13,680 nucleotides of DNA from an uncultured Magnetococcales bacterium (GCA_903913345.1 CAIWLA010000359.1:1-13680), one strand, 5' to 3'. Counted from the stretch's first letter, positions 1 through 6,732 are shown. Notes: generated by a model from the sequence alone, not told the origin. A program made the numbers and translations.

Positions 1-11
1 CGTGAAACGGA

Positions 12-1892
12 CTACAGGCCCATTCCCATTTGGATATATCCGCATGGGCAGGTCTGAAAACAGATATGACAGCCATTGCAGCGGGTATAGTCGGTAAACA
101 TGACTTTTCCTTGCGGCCGTTTCAGATCGCGGTGGATGGTCTCCTTGGGACAGTAAATCCGGCACTGGTCACAGGCGAAGCACAGCCCGCAACTCATGCA
201 CCGCTTGGCCTCCGCCATGGCCTGTTCCGGGGTGATGGTGATCGTGGTCTCCTTGAACCCATCCACCGCCTCTTCGACATCCAGACGACCCTCTTCGTTG
301 CGTGGCATGGGCTTGTAATAGTCCAGACGCATCTCTTCGGCCTTCACCGTCTTGACCTTGGGCGGCAGTTGATGCCGCACCCCTTTCAGAAAGCTGTGCA
401 TGGCCCGTGCTGCCTGCCGTCCCTGTCCCACGGAACGGGTGGAAATACCCAACCCCAGCACATCGCCACCGGCAAAAACCCCGGGTTGATTGGTTTCGTG
501 CGCGCTGTTGGCACTGATCCAGCCCCACTTGTTGGCCAGTCCGGTCATCCCTTCTTCCAGTTCGGGCACCTGCCCGATACCCATGATGACCGTGTCGCAG
601 GGGATGGTGAACTCGGAACCCGGAATCGGCTCAGGCCGACGTCGCCCGGATTGATCGGGTGCACCCAACTGCATGCGAATGCACCGGGCCGCAACGGCGC
701 GTCCCCCTTCCGTCACCAGTTCCACCGGTGCGGTCAGCAGTTCAAACCGGACCCCTTCCTCCGAGGCCTCGTCCACATCCTTGGAGATGGCGGGCATTTC
801 ATCCTTGGTCCGCCGGTAGAGAATGGTCACTTCCGACTTGCCAGCCACCCGGCGCACAATACGGGCCGAATCCACCGCCGTCTTTTCTGTGGAGGCCACC
901 TCCTCATCCAGACGGGTCTCCTCTTCCATCGCCTCCAGTGCCGCATCGTACTGTGCCCGGTCACCGGACTCTTCGGCGGCCGTCAGATCGGTCTGCAGAC
1001 GCAGGGAGACGCGGGCGGCATCCATGGCACTGTCGCCACCACCGATCACGACGACCCGACTGCCAATCTCCACCTTGGCCCCGGTATTGACCCGATTGAG
1101 AAAACTGGCCGCCGTAAAGACATTGGCGGAATTCTCCCCAGGGATGCCCATGTTGCTGCCCTTGTGGGCACCCAGAGCCAGATAGACGGCCGCAAACTCC
1201 TTCCGGATCTGCTCGAAGGAAATTTCCCGGCCAACGCGGGTGTTGCACCGCAACTCCACACCCAGATCCAGAATATTTTGAATCTCCGCATCCAGGACGG
1301 CGTCCGGCAGACGGTAGGAGGGAATGCCATAACGCAACATGCCTCCCCCTTTCTCGAAGGCCTCAAAAATGGTGACCGGATAGCCCCGGCGTGCCATTTG
1401 ATAGGCGCAGGAAAGCCCGGAGGGACCGGAACCGATCACCGCAATTTTTTGGGACTTTTTCTCGTCGGTCAGCTTTTTGAACTTTAACTTCCGCCGCAGA
1501 CCATGATCCCCGATAAACCGCTCCATATTGTTGATGGCGACGGCACCATCTTCCTTGTGCTGCCGGTTGCAACCCGATTCACAGGGATGCGGGCAGATCC
1601 GTCCGTGGGTGGCCGGCATGGGATTTTTGTCGGTCAACAGTTCCCAGGCCTTGTCCAGTGCCTCATCCTGGGAGAGCTTGTACTGACCGGCCTGCGCGAT
1701 GACCGTCAGATATCCGCGAATATCCTCGCTGCTGGGACAGGCATCCTTGCAGGGTGGCAAACGTTGAACATAGGTGGGACATTTCCAACTGCTGCCATTG
1801 CGGACGACAACCTCTTCAGGGATGCCCTTGCGCAAACTCGGCTCAAGGTCCGCCCTGGTAAAATCCTTGGTCAAGATAGTGGGTACTAACAT
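12..1892 (-). CDS. dsrL: DsrL, iron-sulfur flavoprotein NAD(P)H:acceptor oxidoreductase of the Dsr pathway
   Basis: Seen: 626 aa with the GltD-like layout. An N-terminal Fe-S domain has C48/C52 and C100/C104/C108 (RICPHPCESGC). An FAD-binding glycine motif AVIGSGPSG starts at residue 151, and a nucleotide-binding motif VVIGGGDSAMDAAR spans about 281-294. The C-terminus holds two ferredoxin-like cysteine clusters (C565-C581, C605-C617). ATG at 1892 is preceded by GGAAGGAG six bases upstream; the stop is TAG. Known: DsrL associates with DsrAB and, in sulfur oxidisers, passes electrons from sulfur oxidation to NAD(P)+ in the cytoplasm. Context: it follows dsrB by 66 nt in the same direction, so the two are probably cotranscribed. 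Odd: an acidic, charged stretch (about 300-352) lies between the nucleotide-binding motif and VTILYRR, where GltD-type proteins usually have only about ten residues. The alternative, a glutamate synthase small subunit, is unlikely given dsrAB next door and the C-terminal ferredoxin domain. Confidence 0.9.
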   Translation of the reverse strand: MLVPTILTKDFTRADLEPSLRKGIPEEVVVRNGSSWKCPTYVQRLPPCKDACPSSEDIRGYLTVIAQAGQYKLSQDEALDKAWELLTDKNPMPATHGRICPHPCESGCNRQHKEDGAVAINNMERFIGDHGLRRKLKFKKLTDEKKSQKIAVIGSGPSGLSCAYQMARRGYPVTIFEAFEKGGGMLRYGIPSYRLPDAVLDAEIQNILDLGVELRCNTRVGREISFEQIRKEFAAVYLALGAHKGSNMGIPGENSANVFTAASFLNRVNTGAKVEIGSRVVVIGGGDSAMDAARVSLRLQTDLTAAEESGDRAQYDAALEAMEEETRLDEEVASTEKTAVDSARIVRRVAGKSEVTILYRRTKDEMPAISKDVDEASEEGVRFELLTAPVELVTEGGRAVAARCIRMQLGAPDQSGRRRPEPIPGSEFTIPCDTVIMGIGQVPELEEGMTGLANKWGWISANSAHETNQPGVFAGGDVLGLGISTRSVGQGRQAARAMHSFLKGVRHQLPPKVKTVKAEEMRLDYYKPMPRNEEGRLDVEEAVDGFKETTITITPEQAMAEAKRCMSCGLCFACDQCRIYCPKETIHRDLKRPQGKVMFTDYTRCNGCHICFQTCPCGYIQMGMGL

Positions 1893-1958
1893 GGATGACT
1901 CCTTCCGCCCGATTGTCTCGTGCCCCTAAAGAAAGAATGGCCTCGTATTCAACCCCTT

Positions 1959-3032
1959 TTACAAACGGACCATTGCGGACCGATTCAAGGTGGACAACGC
2001 CTCCGGGCTATCATCAATGTGATATTTGGTGAAGGGGAAGCCGGTCTTTTCAAAAAACCGCTGCCAACCGATACGCTCAATCCACTCGCCCAGCCGTTCC
2101 CAATCCTTGCCGCCTTCCTTGTAGGCATTGAGGATGCGACGCACCGCTTCGGAAACCTCCGGCCAGCGGGGCGGATTGTTCGGGAGACCCCATACCGCCA
2201 ATTTCATGAAAGCGGGCGCGGAACGGGCATTGGACATCTTGCCCCCCACCCAGATGGAAAGGGAATCGGTTTGCGAGTCGCGAATTTCCATACTGGGGCA
2301 TTGACCATGGCAGGCACCACAGTACATGCACTTTTCCTGGACAACCTCCAGACTCTCCTTGCCGTTGACAACCGCCGGACGAATGGCCGCCGCCGGGCAG
2401 ATGGCCACCACCTTGGGCAACTCGCAGATCTGCATGTTGTCGTGGTTGATCCGAGGCGCATGGTGATGCTGGACGATGACGGAGAGATCCCCATGGCTCG
2501 CACAGTTGATCTGGCAGCAGGAGGTCGAGAGATGGACCCGGTTGGGAAAATTCTCGTTCTTGAACTCATCAATCAGGTCATCCATCAGGGCTTTCACCGC
2601 ACCCGCCGCATCCGTGCCCGGCAGATTGCAGTGCAACCAGCCCTGGGTATGGGCAATGTTGGAGACCGAGGGACCGGTGCCACCGACCGGCCAGCCCAGG
2701 TCATGCTCCACCGTGTGGATCAATGCATCCAGATCACCCTTCTTGCCCAACAAAAATTCAATGTTGGATCGGGTGGTGAACCGGACGAAACCCTGACAGT
2801 ATTTATCTGCAATGTCGCACACTTTCCGAACAGTATCGGCCGACATGGTCCGGGGGGATCCGGCCCGCACGGTGTACAACTTGTCCCCGTTTTTGGCGAC
2901 ATGCACCAGTACACCGGGGCGCAGCCGTTCATGATAATCCCACTTGCCATAGTTTTTGGCCATCAGTGGATGGAGGTATTTGGTATAATCAGGCGCACCC
3001 TGATCTCTCGGCGCCATAGGCTTGTCGCTCAT
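1959..3032 (-). CDS. dsrB: Dissimilatory sulfite reductase beta subunit (probably the reverse, oxidative type)
   Basis: Seen: 357 aa, the usual DsrB length. The N-terminal half has the sulfite reductase fold signatures FTTRSNIEF (85-93) and HTQGWLHC (128-135). Cysteines C172, C173 and C177 form the CC-x3-C part of the siroheme-linked cluster site. A ferredoxin insert carries C212-P and a complete CxxCxxCxxxCP motif (C235, C238, C241, C245), enough for a 4Fe-4S cluster. ATG at 3032 has GGGAG about 11 nt upstream, a longer spacing than for dsrA or dsrL. Known: DsrB pairs with DsrA in an alpha2beta2 siroheme enzyme of the cytoplasm that interconverts sulfite and sulfane sulfur or sulfide. Context: it starts 53 nt after dsrA and is followed by dsrL. 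The oxidative direction is inferred from dsrL and not from a phylogeny. Confidence 0.95.
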   Translation of the reverse strand: MSDKPMAPRDQGAPDYTKYLHPLMAKNYGKWDYHERLRPGVLVHVAKNGDKLYTVRAGSPRTMSADTVRKVCDIADKYCQGFVRFTTRSNIEFLLGKKGDLDALIHTVEHDLGWPVGGTGPSVSNIAHTQGWLHCNLPGTDAAGAVKALMDDLIDEFKNENFPNRVHLSTSCCQINCASHGDLSVIVQHHHAPRINHDNMQICELPKVVAICPAAAIRPAVVNGKESLEVVQEKCMYCGACHGQCPSMEIRDSQTDSLSIWVGGKMSNARSAPAFMKLAVWGLPNNPPRWPEVSEAVRRILNAYKEGGKDWERLGEWIERIGWQRFFEKTGFPFTKYHIDDSPEALSTLNRSAMVRL

Positions 3033-3085
3033 TGTCTTTCAATCTCCCAAAATTTTGAAGTCTAAGGTGAGAAGTCCGTAACGGT

Positions 3086-4369
3086 TCAATCGGCGGTCTC
3101 AGGCCCCTCGGTTTCCCGATTCCATACCTTCGGATCGTGGACCCGCTCACCACCAAAACGGGCGGGAGCCAGTTCCTCAAACTTGATGTAGGGAGAGGTG
3201 CGGGTCCGCAAGATCATGCGGGGATCCGGTTCCAGACCAACGCCATCCAGAAAGGCCGCGAAGCCGACCCGGGCAATAAACTCGCCGATACGCTCGTGGT
3301 CCATGCCGTTGTCGTTCCAGAATTCCCAAACCCGTTCGATGAACGCCTTGAGATTTTCCATATCTTCATCGGTTTCCAGCTTCATGAAAGGCACCAGCAT
3401 AATGCCCATGGTGTCACCGATCTTCAGGGTGCGATGACCACCGACCATGATGGTCACACCACGATCTTTACCCGGTTTCAAGGCCCTGTGCATGACATTG
3501 ATGCAGTGCATGCAGCGGACGCATTCCTCATCATCCACCTTGAGCTTTTTGCCCTTGACCGAGAGGCAACGGGTGGGGCAACGGGTGAGGACATTGTCAA
3601 TCAGGTATTCCATCCCCTTCTCTTCGATAAACTCGGCCACTTTGTCCTGGTCAACCTGCATGGGACCACGCCAGGTACCGATGATCGGCATATCCGAACG
3701 CAACGAGGCGTTGCTGCAATCGTTGCCGCAACCGGAGAGCTTGAACTTGAACTTGTAGACAAATTCGGGACGGTGGAGCAACTCGACAAAGGTATCGGTG
3801 AGATATTTGGTCACCTTCATGGTGTCGTAGCAGGCCATTTCGCACCGGGCCTGTCCCACACAACACTGCAAGGTGCGCAGGGCGGCCCCGGACCCGCCGA
3901 TGTCCCAACCATCGTGCATCAGGTCTTCCGCCACATTCATCGAGCCTTCATCGTCAAAGCCCAGCAGCAGAATGTCGCCGGTCATGCCATGGAATTGCAG
4001 GATACCCGCGCCGTGACGCTCGGCGGAATCCGCCAGGTTGCGCAAGGATTCGGTGTTGTAGACCCAGCCGGGTGGCTCAATGACACGAACCGTATGAAAG
4101 TTGGCCAGTGCCGGATACTTGTCTGCCTTTTCGGAGACCCGGGCAATCACCCCACCGCCATACCCTGGAACATTGATGATCTTGCCCAACCAATAATTCC
4201 ACTTGTTCTCGTAGGACTCCTCCAACTGGTTGAGAAGCTGCACAATCTGCGGCCTCTTTTTGGAGTACTCCTTGAGATCCTTCACAAAACTGGGCCATGG
4301 ACCCGACTCCAACTCATTCAGCATGGGCGTGTTCAACGCCATTCCCTTGGAACTGTCTTCGTTGCTCAT
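3086..4369 (-). CDS. dsrA: Dissimilatory sulfite reductase alpha subunit (probably the reverse, oxidative type)
   Basis: Seen: 427 aa, within the normal DsrA range. The siroheme/4Fe-4S ligand pattern C-x5-C...C-x3-C is intact (C170, C176, C214, C218; LSGCGNDCSN). The ferredoxin domain follows, with TRCPTRC (C264, C268) and EECVRCMHCINVM (C283, C286, C289). ATG at 4369 has a strong AAGGAG six bases upstream, so the start is well supported. Known: with DsrB it forms the catalytic alpha2beta2 enzyme of sulfite reduction or, run in reverse, of oxidation of sulfur delivered through the DsrC/DsrEFH relay. Context: it is the first gene of its operon, since the flagellin gene upstream ends in its own terminator and a 430-nt gap with an AT-rich promoter-like block separates them. 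Odd: the residue after CMHCINVM is histidine (H294), where I would expect proline in most homologues. Confidence 0.96.
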   Translation of the reverse strand: MSNEDSSKGMALNTPMLNELESGPWPSFVKDLKEYSKKRPQIVQLLNQLEESYENKWNYWLGKIINVPGYGGGVIARVSEKADKYPALANFHTVRVIEPPGWVYNTESLRNLADSAERHGAGILQFHGMTGDILLLGFDDEGSMNVAEDLMHDGWDIGGSGAALRTLQCCVGQARCEMACYDTMKVTKYLTDTFVELLHRPEFVYKFKFKLSGCGNDCSNASLRSDMPIIGTWRGPMQVDQDKVAEFIEEKGMEYLIDNVLTRCPTRCLSVKGKKLKVDDEECVRCMHCINVMHRALKPGKDRGVTIMVGGHRTLKIGDTMGIMLVPFMKLETDEDMENLKAFIERVWEFWNDNGMDHERIGEFIARVGFAAFLDGVGLEPDPRMILRTRTSPYIKFEELAPARFGGERVHDPKVWNRETEGPETAD

Positions 4370-4687
4370 GCGACACTCCTTGACGAGAGGTTTTCAAAGT
4401 ACAAACCAACAACCGGATGGATGCCATCGTGTGGATTGCCCAGCACACCCATAGGGGGCTGAAACGATCGGTCCGCTCATTCTAAACAGAGAGCGCGATC
4501 CACACAATCAGAAAATAATGAAATTCTAATATATTTACCAAAAATTTTTTTTATGGGTCAATCAGTGGCACGGCGGACGCTCTCCACTTGGCGGAGGAAG
4601 CTAGCACTTTTTCCAACGGAACGCCAGTCCCGGTTATCATCCTTGACCATTTTTTTTGCGGAATCCTGTGCTCTGATCGTGGCCCGC
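4370..4687. other. Leader and upstream region of the dsr operon, no gene seen
   Basis: About 320 nt between the dsrA start and the flagellin terminator hold no convincing gene. Next to dsrA is its ribosome binding site AAGGAG (4376-4381). An eight-base inverted repeat, GTGTGGAT (4429-4436) and ATCCACAC (4498-4505), has its arms about 61 nt apart; GTGTG (4429-4433) can alternatively pair with CACAC (4444-4448). The block 4505-4553 is strikingly AT-rich compared with the rest of the window, which fits a promoter for dsrA. No regulator box is recognised. Confidence 0.5.
4528..4561 (-). promoter_or_regulatory. Candidate promoter of the dsr operon
   Basis: Read on the minus strand, TTGACC (4556-4561) could be a -35 box. 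It is followed after 18 nt by TAAATA (4532-4537), preceded by TG with one base between, an extended -10 arrangement. TATATT (4528-4533) overlaps and fits the -10 consensus better but lies 22 nt from the -35. Either would place the start of transcription near 4520-4525 and give dsrA a leader of about 150 nt. This is pattern reading only. Confidence 0.3.
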
Positions 4688-4729
4688 AAAAACCACCACC
4701 GCCCCGCCTCGGAGGGAGGGGGGCGGTGG
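4688..4729 (-). terminator. Rho-independent terminator of the flagellin gene
   Basis: A perfect 10-bp GC-rich stem joins 4696-4705 (plus strand CCACCGCCCC) to 4720-4729 (GGGGCGGTGG). After a one-base bulge (4706) it extends with four more pairs (4707-4710 with 4716-4719) and closes on a five-base loop. Read on the minus strand, the stem is followed within three bases by TTTTT (4692-4688). It lies about 70 nt beyond the flagellin stop codon and should insulate the dsr operon from flagellin transcription. Confidence 0.8.
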
Positions 4730-4797
4730 GCCTTCAGACCGGTGGATGGTTGGGGGGTGGCCGTATGGAGGAGGGGATGGTGGCCGGTTCTGGTGGA

Positions 4798-5643
4798 TCA
4801 TCCACCGCCAGAGGTGCCGGCATTCAGCAGTTTCAGCAGGATTTGCGATTGCATGTTGGCCTGGGCCATGATGGCCACACCCGCCTGTTGCCGAATGTTG
4901 TTCCGGGCCATGTCCGATATTTCCGCCGCGAAATCGGTGTCCATGATGCGGGAACGGGCATTGGTATTACCCAGGGCGAGGGAGTCGAGGGAGCTGACAA
5001 TGCTGGTCAAACGACTTTGCATCCCGCCCAGCGATGCGCGCATCAAGGCCACGGAGTTCATGGCGATGTCGGCGGCGATGATGGCGGCACTGGCGGAGCC
5101 AGCCGTGCTGACGTTCAATTTGGAACCGCTCACCCCCAATCCCAGTTGTTGCAGACTGGCACCGGTAATGGTCATGGTCAACGGGCGACCGTTGGGATCC
5201 ACCTGCACATCGGCGGCAAAGGCACCGTTCAGGGGTGTCTGGCCGAAGATCGAGGTGGCTGTGGCGAGACGACTGATCTCGCTCACCAACTGCTTGACCT
5301 CCGCGCGCGAGCCTAGCCGATCGTTGGCCGTTGCGGTGGTGGTGTTGGCACCCACAGCCAGATCCCGGATCGTTTGCAGGGCATTGGTTGTCTCGGCCAG
5401 GGCGGCATCCGCCACCTGAATCAGCGATAACGCATTATTGGCATTTTGCTTGGCCGCCGTCGCTCCGCCGATCTGGGAGGTCATCCGCATGGCGATGCCC
5501 ACCGCACTGGGTCCATCACCGGCGGAATTGATCTTGATCCCGGAGGCCAGCCGTTGGAAATTTTGGAACAGGGCACTGTTCACTTTGTCCATCGCTTGCC
5601 GGGTCATCAGTGAGGTGGTTGCGTTGTTGATGGAAATGGTCAT
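4798..5643 (-). CDS. fliC: Flagellin, short form
   Basis: Seen: 281 aa beginning MTISINNATT, with the conserved N-terminal D0/D1 region (about 1-135, including RLASGIKINSAGDGPS near 31-46) and the C-terminal D1/D0 region (about 190-275, ARSRIMDTDFAAEISDM near 229-245, then QQAGVAIMAQAN). The central variable part is only about 50 residues (140-190), so this is a minimal flagellin without large surface domains. It ends in a glycine tail. ATG at 5643 has AAGGGAG eight bases upstream. Known: flagellin is exported through the flagellar type III apparatus and polymerises into the filament. Context: it is alone on its transcript, with a terminator behind it and dsrA further downstream; no other flagellar gene is in the window, so it may be one of several dispersed flagellin copies. 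The symbol is generic. Confidence 0.93.
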   Translation of the reverse strand: MTISINNATTSLMTRQAMDKVNSALFQNFQRLASGIKINSAGDGPSAVGIAMRMTSQIGGATAAKQNANNALSLIQVADAALAETTNALQTIRDLAVGANTTTATANDRLGSRAEVKQLVSEISRLATATSIFGQTPLNGAFAADVQVDPNGRPLTMTITGASLQQLGLGVSGSKLNVSTAGSASAAIIAADIAMNSVALMRASLGGMQSRLTSIVSSLDSLALGNTNARSRIMDTDFAAEISDMARNNIRQQAGVAIMAQANMQSQILLKLLNAGTSGGG

Positions 5644-5677
5644 GGTTGGAACTCCCTTCTATGGTGAAGTGCATAAA

Positions 5678-5692
5678 CCCATGTGCGATGGG
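5678..5692 (-). other. Small hairpin in the flagellin leader
   Basis: CCCAT (5678-5682) and ATGGG (5688-5692) form a five-base-pair stem with a five-base loop, about 35 nt upstream of the flagellin start and 20 nt beyond its ribosome binding site. It may act in mRNA stability or translation. The stem is short and could be chance. Confidence 0.25.
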
Positions 5693-5744
5693 ATAGTTGA
5701 TTTTTACCGTACAAAAGAGCCGTTCGTGGATCTCTCTTGCCGGT

Positions 5745-5774
5745 ATTGAAGGCCGGAATGGCCCGGACTGTCAA
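5745..5774 (-). promoter_or_regulatory. Candidate sigma70-like promoter of the flagellin gene
   Basis: On the minus strand a perfect TTGACA (5769-5774) is followed after 18 nt by TTCAAT (5745-5750), which matches four of six -10 positions. Transcription would start near 5738, giving a leader of about 95 nt. I looked for sigma28 and sigma54 boxes, the usual flagellin promoters, in the same place on this strand and saw none that was convincing. Confidence 0.35.
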
Positions 5775-5835
5775 GAAAAATATCTGCATTAACAGGCAGT
5801 TTATTATTGTGTTTTGGACGTTTTTTTCGAGGGTG

Positions 5836-5864
5836 GTTGATTTTTGCTTGTGATGGTTGATTTT
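5836..5864. repeat. Direct repeat GTTGATTTT with a 20-bp period
   Basis: GTTGATTTT occurs at 5836-5844 and 5856-5864, exactly 20 bp apart, each preceded by TG (TGGTTGATTTT). A third copy, GTTGATTTTT, is at 5696-5705 in the flagellin leader. The 20-bp spacing is about two helical turns, as expected for same-face binding by a regulator. The sites flank the candidate flagellin promoter. No known operator is recognised. Confidence 0.45.
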
Positions 5865-6004
5865 ATCCGTCGGTGCCCGTTCTGCCATTCGGTTTTTGGG
5901 CGGAAAAGGGGCCTCATTTTGGCCGTGTGGGGGGGGATGGGGGCCGGATCGGACTTTTTTGACCGGAAAGGGCTATGTCAGAGGATGGCAAAGGGCCTTT
6001 TTTG

Positions 6005-6025
6005 GGCCGACAGACGGCCATTTTT
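6005..6025 (+). terminator. Weak terminator-like hairpin with T tract
   Basis: GGCCG (6005-6009) pairs with CGGCC (6015-6019) around a five-base loop, followed by A and TTTTT (6021-6025). On the plus strand this has the shape of a short rho-independent terminator. No plus-strand gene precedes it, so it may only end stray transcription or a small RNA, or be a by-product of the local repeats. Confidence 0.2.
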
Positions 6026-6041
6026 GACCGGAATTTTTCGC

Positions 6042-6068
6042 TAATGCCCCCCTCTTTTTGACCGATAA
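6042..6068 (+). promoter_or_regulatory. Sigma28 (FliA)-like promoter candidate facing the rhodanese/RND operon
   Basis: TAAT (6042-6045), a 15-nt spacer and ACCGATAA (6061-6068) resemble the known sigma28 consensus (TAAA, 15 nt, GCCGATAA), with seven of eight positions right in the -10 element and three of four in the -35. It would start transcription near 6075, about 210 nt ahead of the rhodanese. The -10 element overlaps the third TTTTTGACCG repeat, so the match could be incidental. Confidence 0.25.
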
Positions 6069-6282
6069 AGGAGATGTAAGGTTGTGTCTGACCGTTTGTG
6101 CCCTTCTGCTCTCCCCTCCCCTTTCCCACCCATCGGTTCTCCCCCCCCCCTCCTTGACCGCCTGGCCCTTCCGTTGGCGGGTGCTGCGGGTGTATCGTTC
6201 TGCCTTTACGTGGCGACCAGAAGGAAGGAGAATGGGACGCCTGTTTGTGGGTAGTGTTGTCACTGACCATCGAGGAGAGAAA

Positions 6283-6717
6283 ATGTCTGTGTCAAATCCA
6301 TCTCTTTCCCCTGAACGGATTCTGGAGAAGGCCATGGAATCCGAGATGATTTCCGTCGAGCAATTGCACTGTGTATTGCAGAATCCCCCGCCCCATGTCG
6401 TCCTGCTGGATGTACGTACCCCCGTGGAACACCGGCAAGGGGTCATTCCCGGTTCTGTCCTGTTTCCCTGCGACCACGATCTGGAAAACTTGCAAAACAC
6501 GGCCATTTTTGCGGAGAGTTTTCGCGCCCGGTTTCGCCCCGAAGACTTTGACCCAACCCGGCAATACATTTTGATCTGCCGCACGGGACCGAGGACGGCT
6601 ATTGCGCTGGACATTTTTTTGTGTTACAATTTGGCCGCTTGTGAACTGTTGGGGGGAGTGAGCGAATGGCAACAAAAAGGGTTGGCCTTGCAAAGGCCAA
6701 ATTCCGATACCACATAG
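6283..6717 (+). CDS. Single-domain rhodanese (sulfurtransferase)
   Basis: Seen: 144 aa with one rhodanese domain. LLDVRTPVEHRQGVIPGSV (41-59) is the typical substrate-side motif. The active-site loop is C99-R-T-G-P-R104 (ILICRTGPRTA), so the persulfide-forming cysteine is present. GGVSEWQQKGL near the end is the usual C-terminal signature. With the chosen start there is no signal peptide, so it should be cytoplasmic. Known: such enzymes move sulfane sulfur from a donor such as thiosulfate or a persulfide to thiol acceptors. ATG at 6283 has GAGGAG five bases upstream; ATG at 6232, also after a purine-rich AAGGAAGGAG, is in frame and would add 17 residues. Context: the TolC-type gene starts 15 nt after its stop, so it heads the RND operon. 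Its closeness to dsrABL suggests sulfur supply or detoxification, which is inference. Confidence 0.85.
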   Translation: MSVSNPSLSPERILEKAMESEMISVEQLHCVLQNPPPHVVLLDVRTPVEHRQGVIPGSVLFPCDHDLENLQNTAIFAESFRARFRPEDFDPTRQYILICRTGPRTAIALDIFLCYNLAACELLGGVSEWQQKGLALQRPNSDTT

Positions 6718-6732
6718 TTTTGGAGAGTCCGT

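Larger units (their letters stand above)
5956..6068. repeat. Three copies of a TTTTTGACCG repeat
   Basis: TTTTTGACCGGAA is found at 5956-5968 and 6021-6033, and the variant TTTTTGACCGATAA at 6055-6068; a shorter relative, CCTTGACCG, lies at 6152-6160. The first and third copies stay similar for about 22 bases, both continuing with AAAGG and reaching ATG, so they look like diverged duplicates. The start-to-start distances are 65 and 34 nt. Confidence 0.5.
5644..6282. other. Long divergent intergenic region, no gene seen
   Basis: This 640-nt stretch separates flagellin (leftward) from the rhodanese/RND operon (rightward). It contains the flagellin leader and candidate promoter, short direct repeats of two kinds (5836-5864 and 5956-6068), a G8 tract (5929-5936), a C10 tract (6141-6150), a weak hairpin followed by T5 (6005-6025) and a sigma28-like site (6042-6068). 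A 28-codon reading frame (5975-6061) is not convincing. Composition differs visibly from the coding regions, with many homopolymer runs. Confidence 0.6.

Noticed and set aside
30..1487. Plus-strand open frame of 485 codons opposite dsrL
   Set aside because: The composition is typical of antisense shadows (His, Gly, Arg, Pro), and the minus strand carries all DsrL motifs.
4790..4806. Six-base inverted repeat (GGTGGA/TCCACC) around the flagellin stop codon
   Set aside because: It lies in the coding end with no T tract after it; the terminator further downstream explains termination better.
4553..5419. Plus-strand open frame of 288 codons covering the flagellin terminator and flagellin gene
   Set aside because: It is antisense to a clear flagellin, crosses the terminator and shows no domain or convincing ribosome binding site.
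5863..5889. Possible sigma28 box (ACGGATAA) for flagellin on the minus strand
   Set aside because: Only six of eight positions match, the -35 side (AATG) does not fit, and it lies over 200 nt upstream of the gene.
5975..6061. 28-codon reading frame after a purine-rich stretch in the intergenic region
   Set aside because: It is formed mostly by the local repeats, has no hydrophobic segment or known motif, and its ribosome binding site is badly spaced.
6058..6282. 75-codon N-terminal extension of the rhodanese from a TTG codon
   Set aside because: It is proline- and leucine-rich and runs through the C10 tract. The downstream ATG at 6283 has a good ribosome binding site and begins just ahead of the rhodanese fold. 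The short hydrophobic segment near its start looks vaguely like a signal peptide, so I note it, but the evidence is poor.
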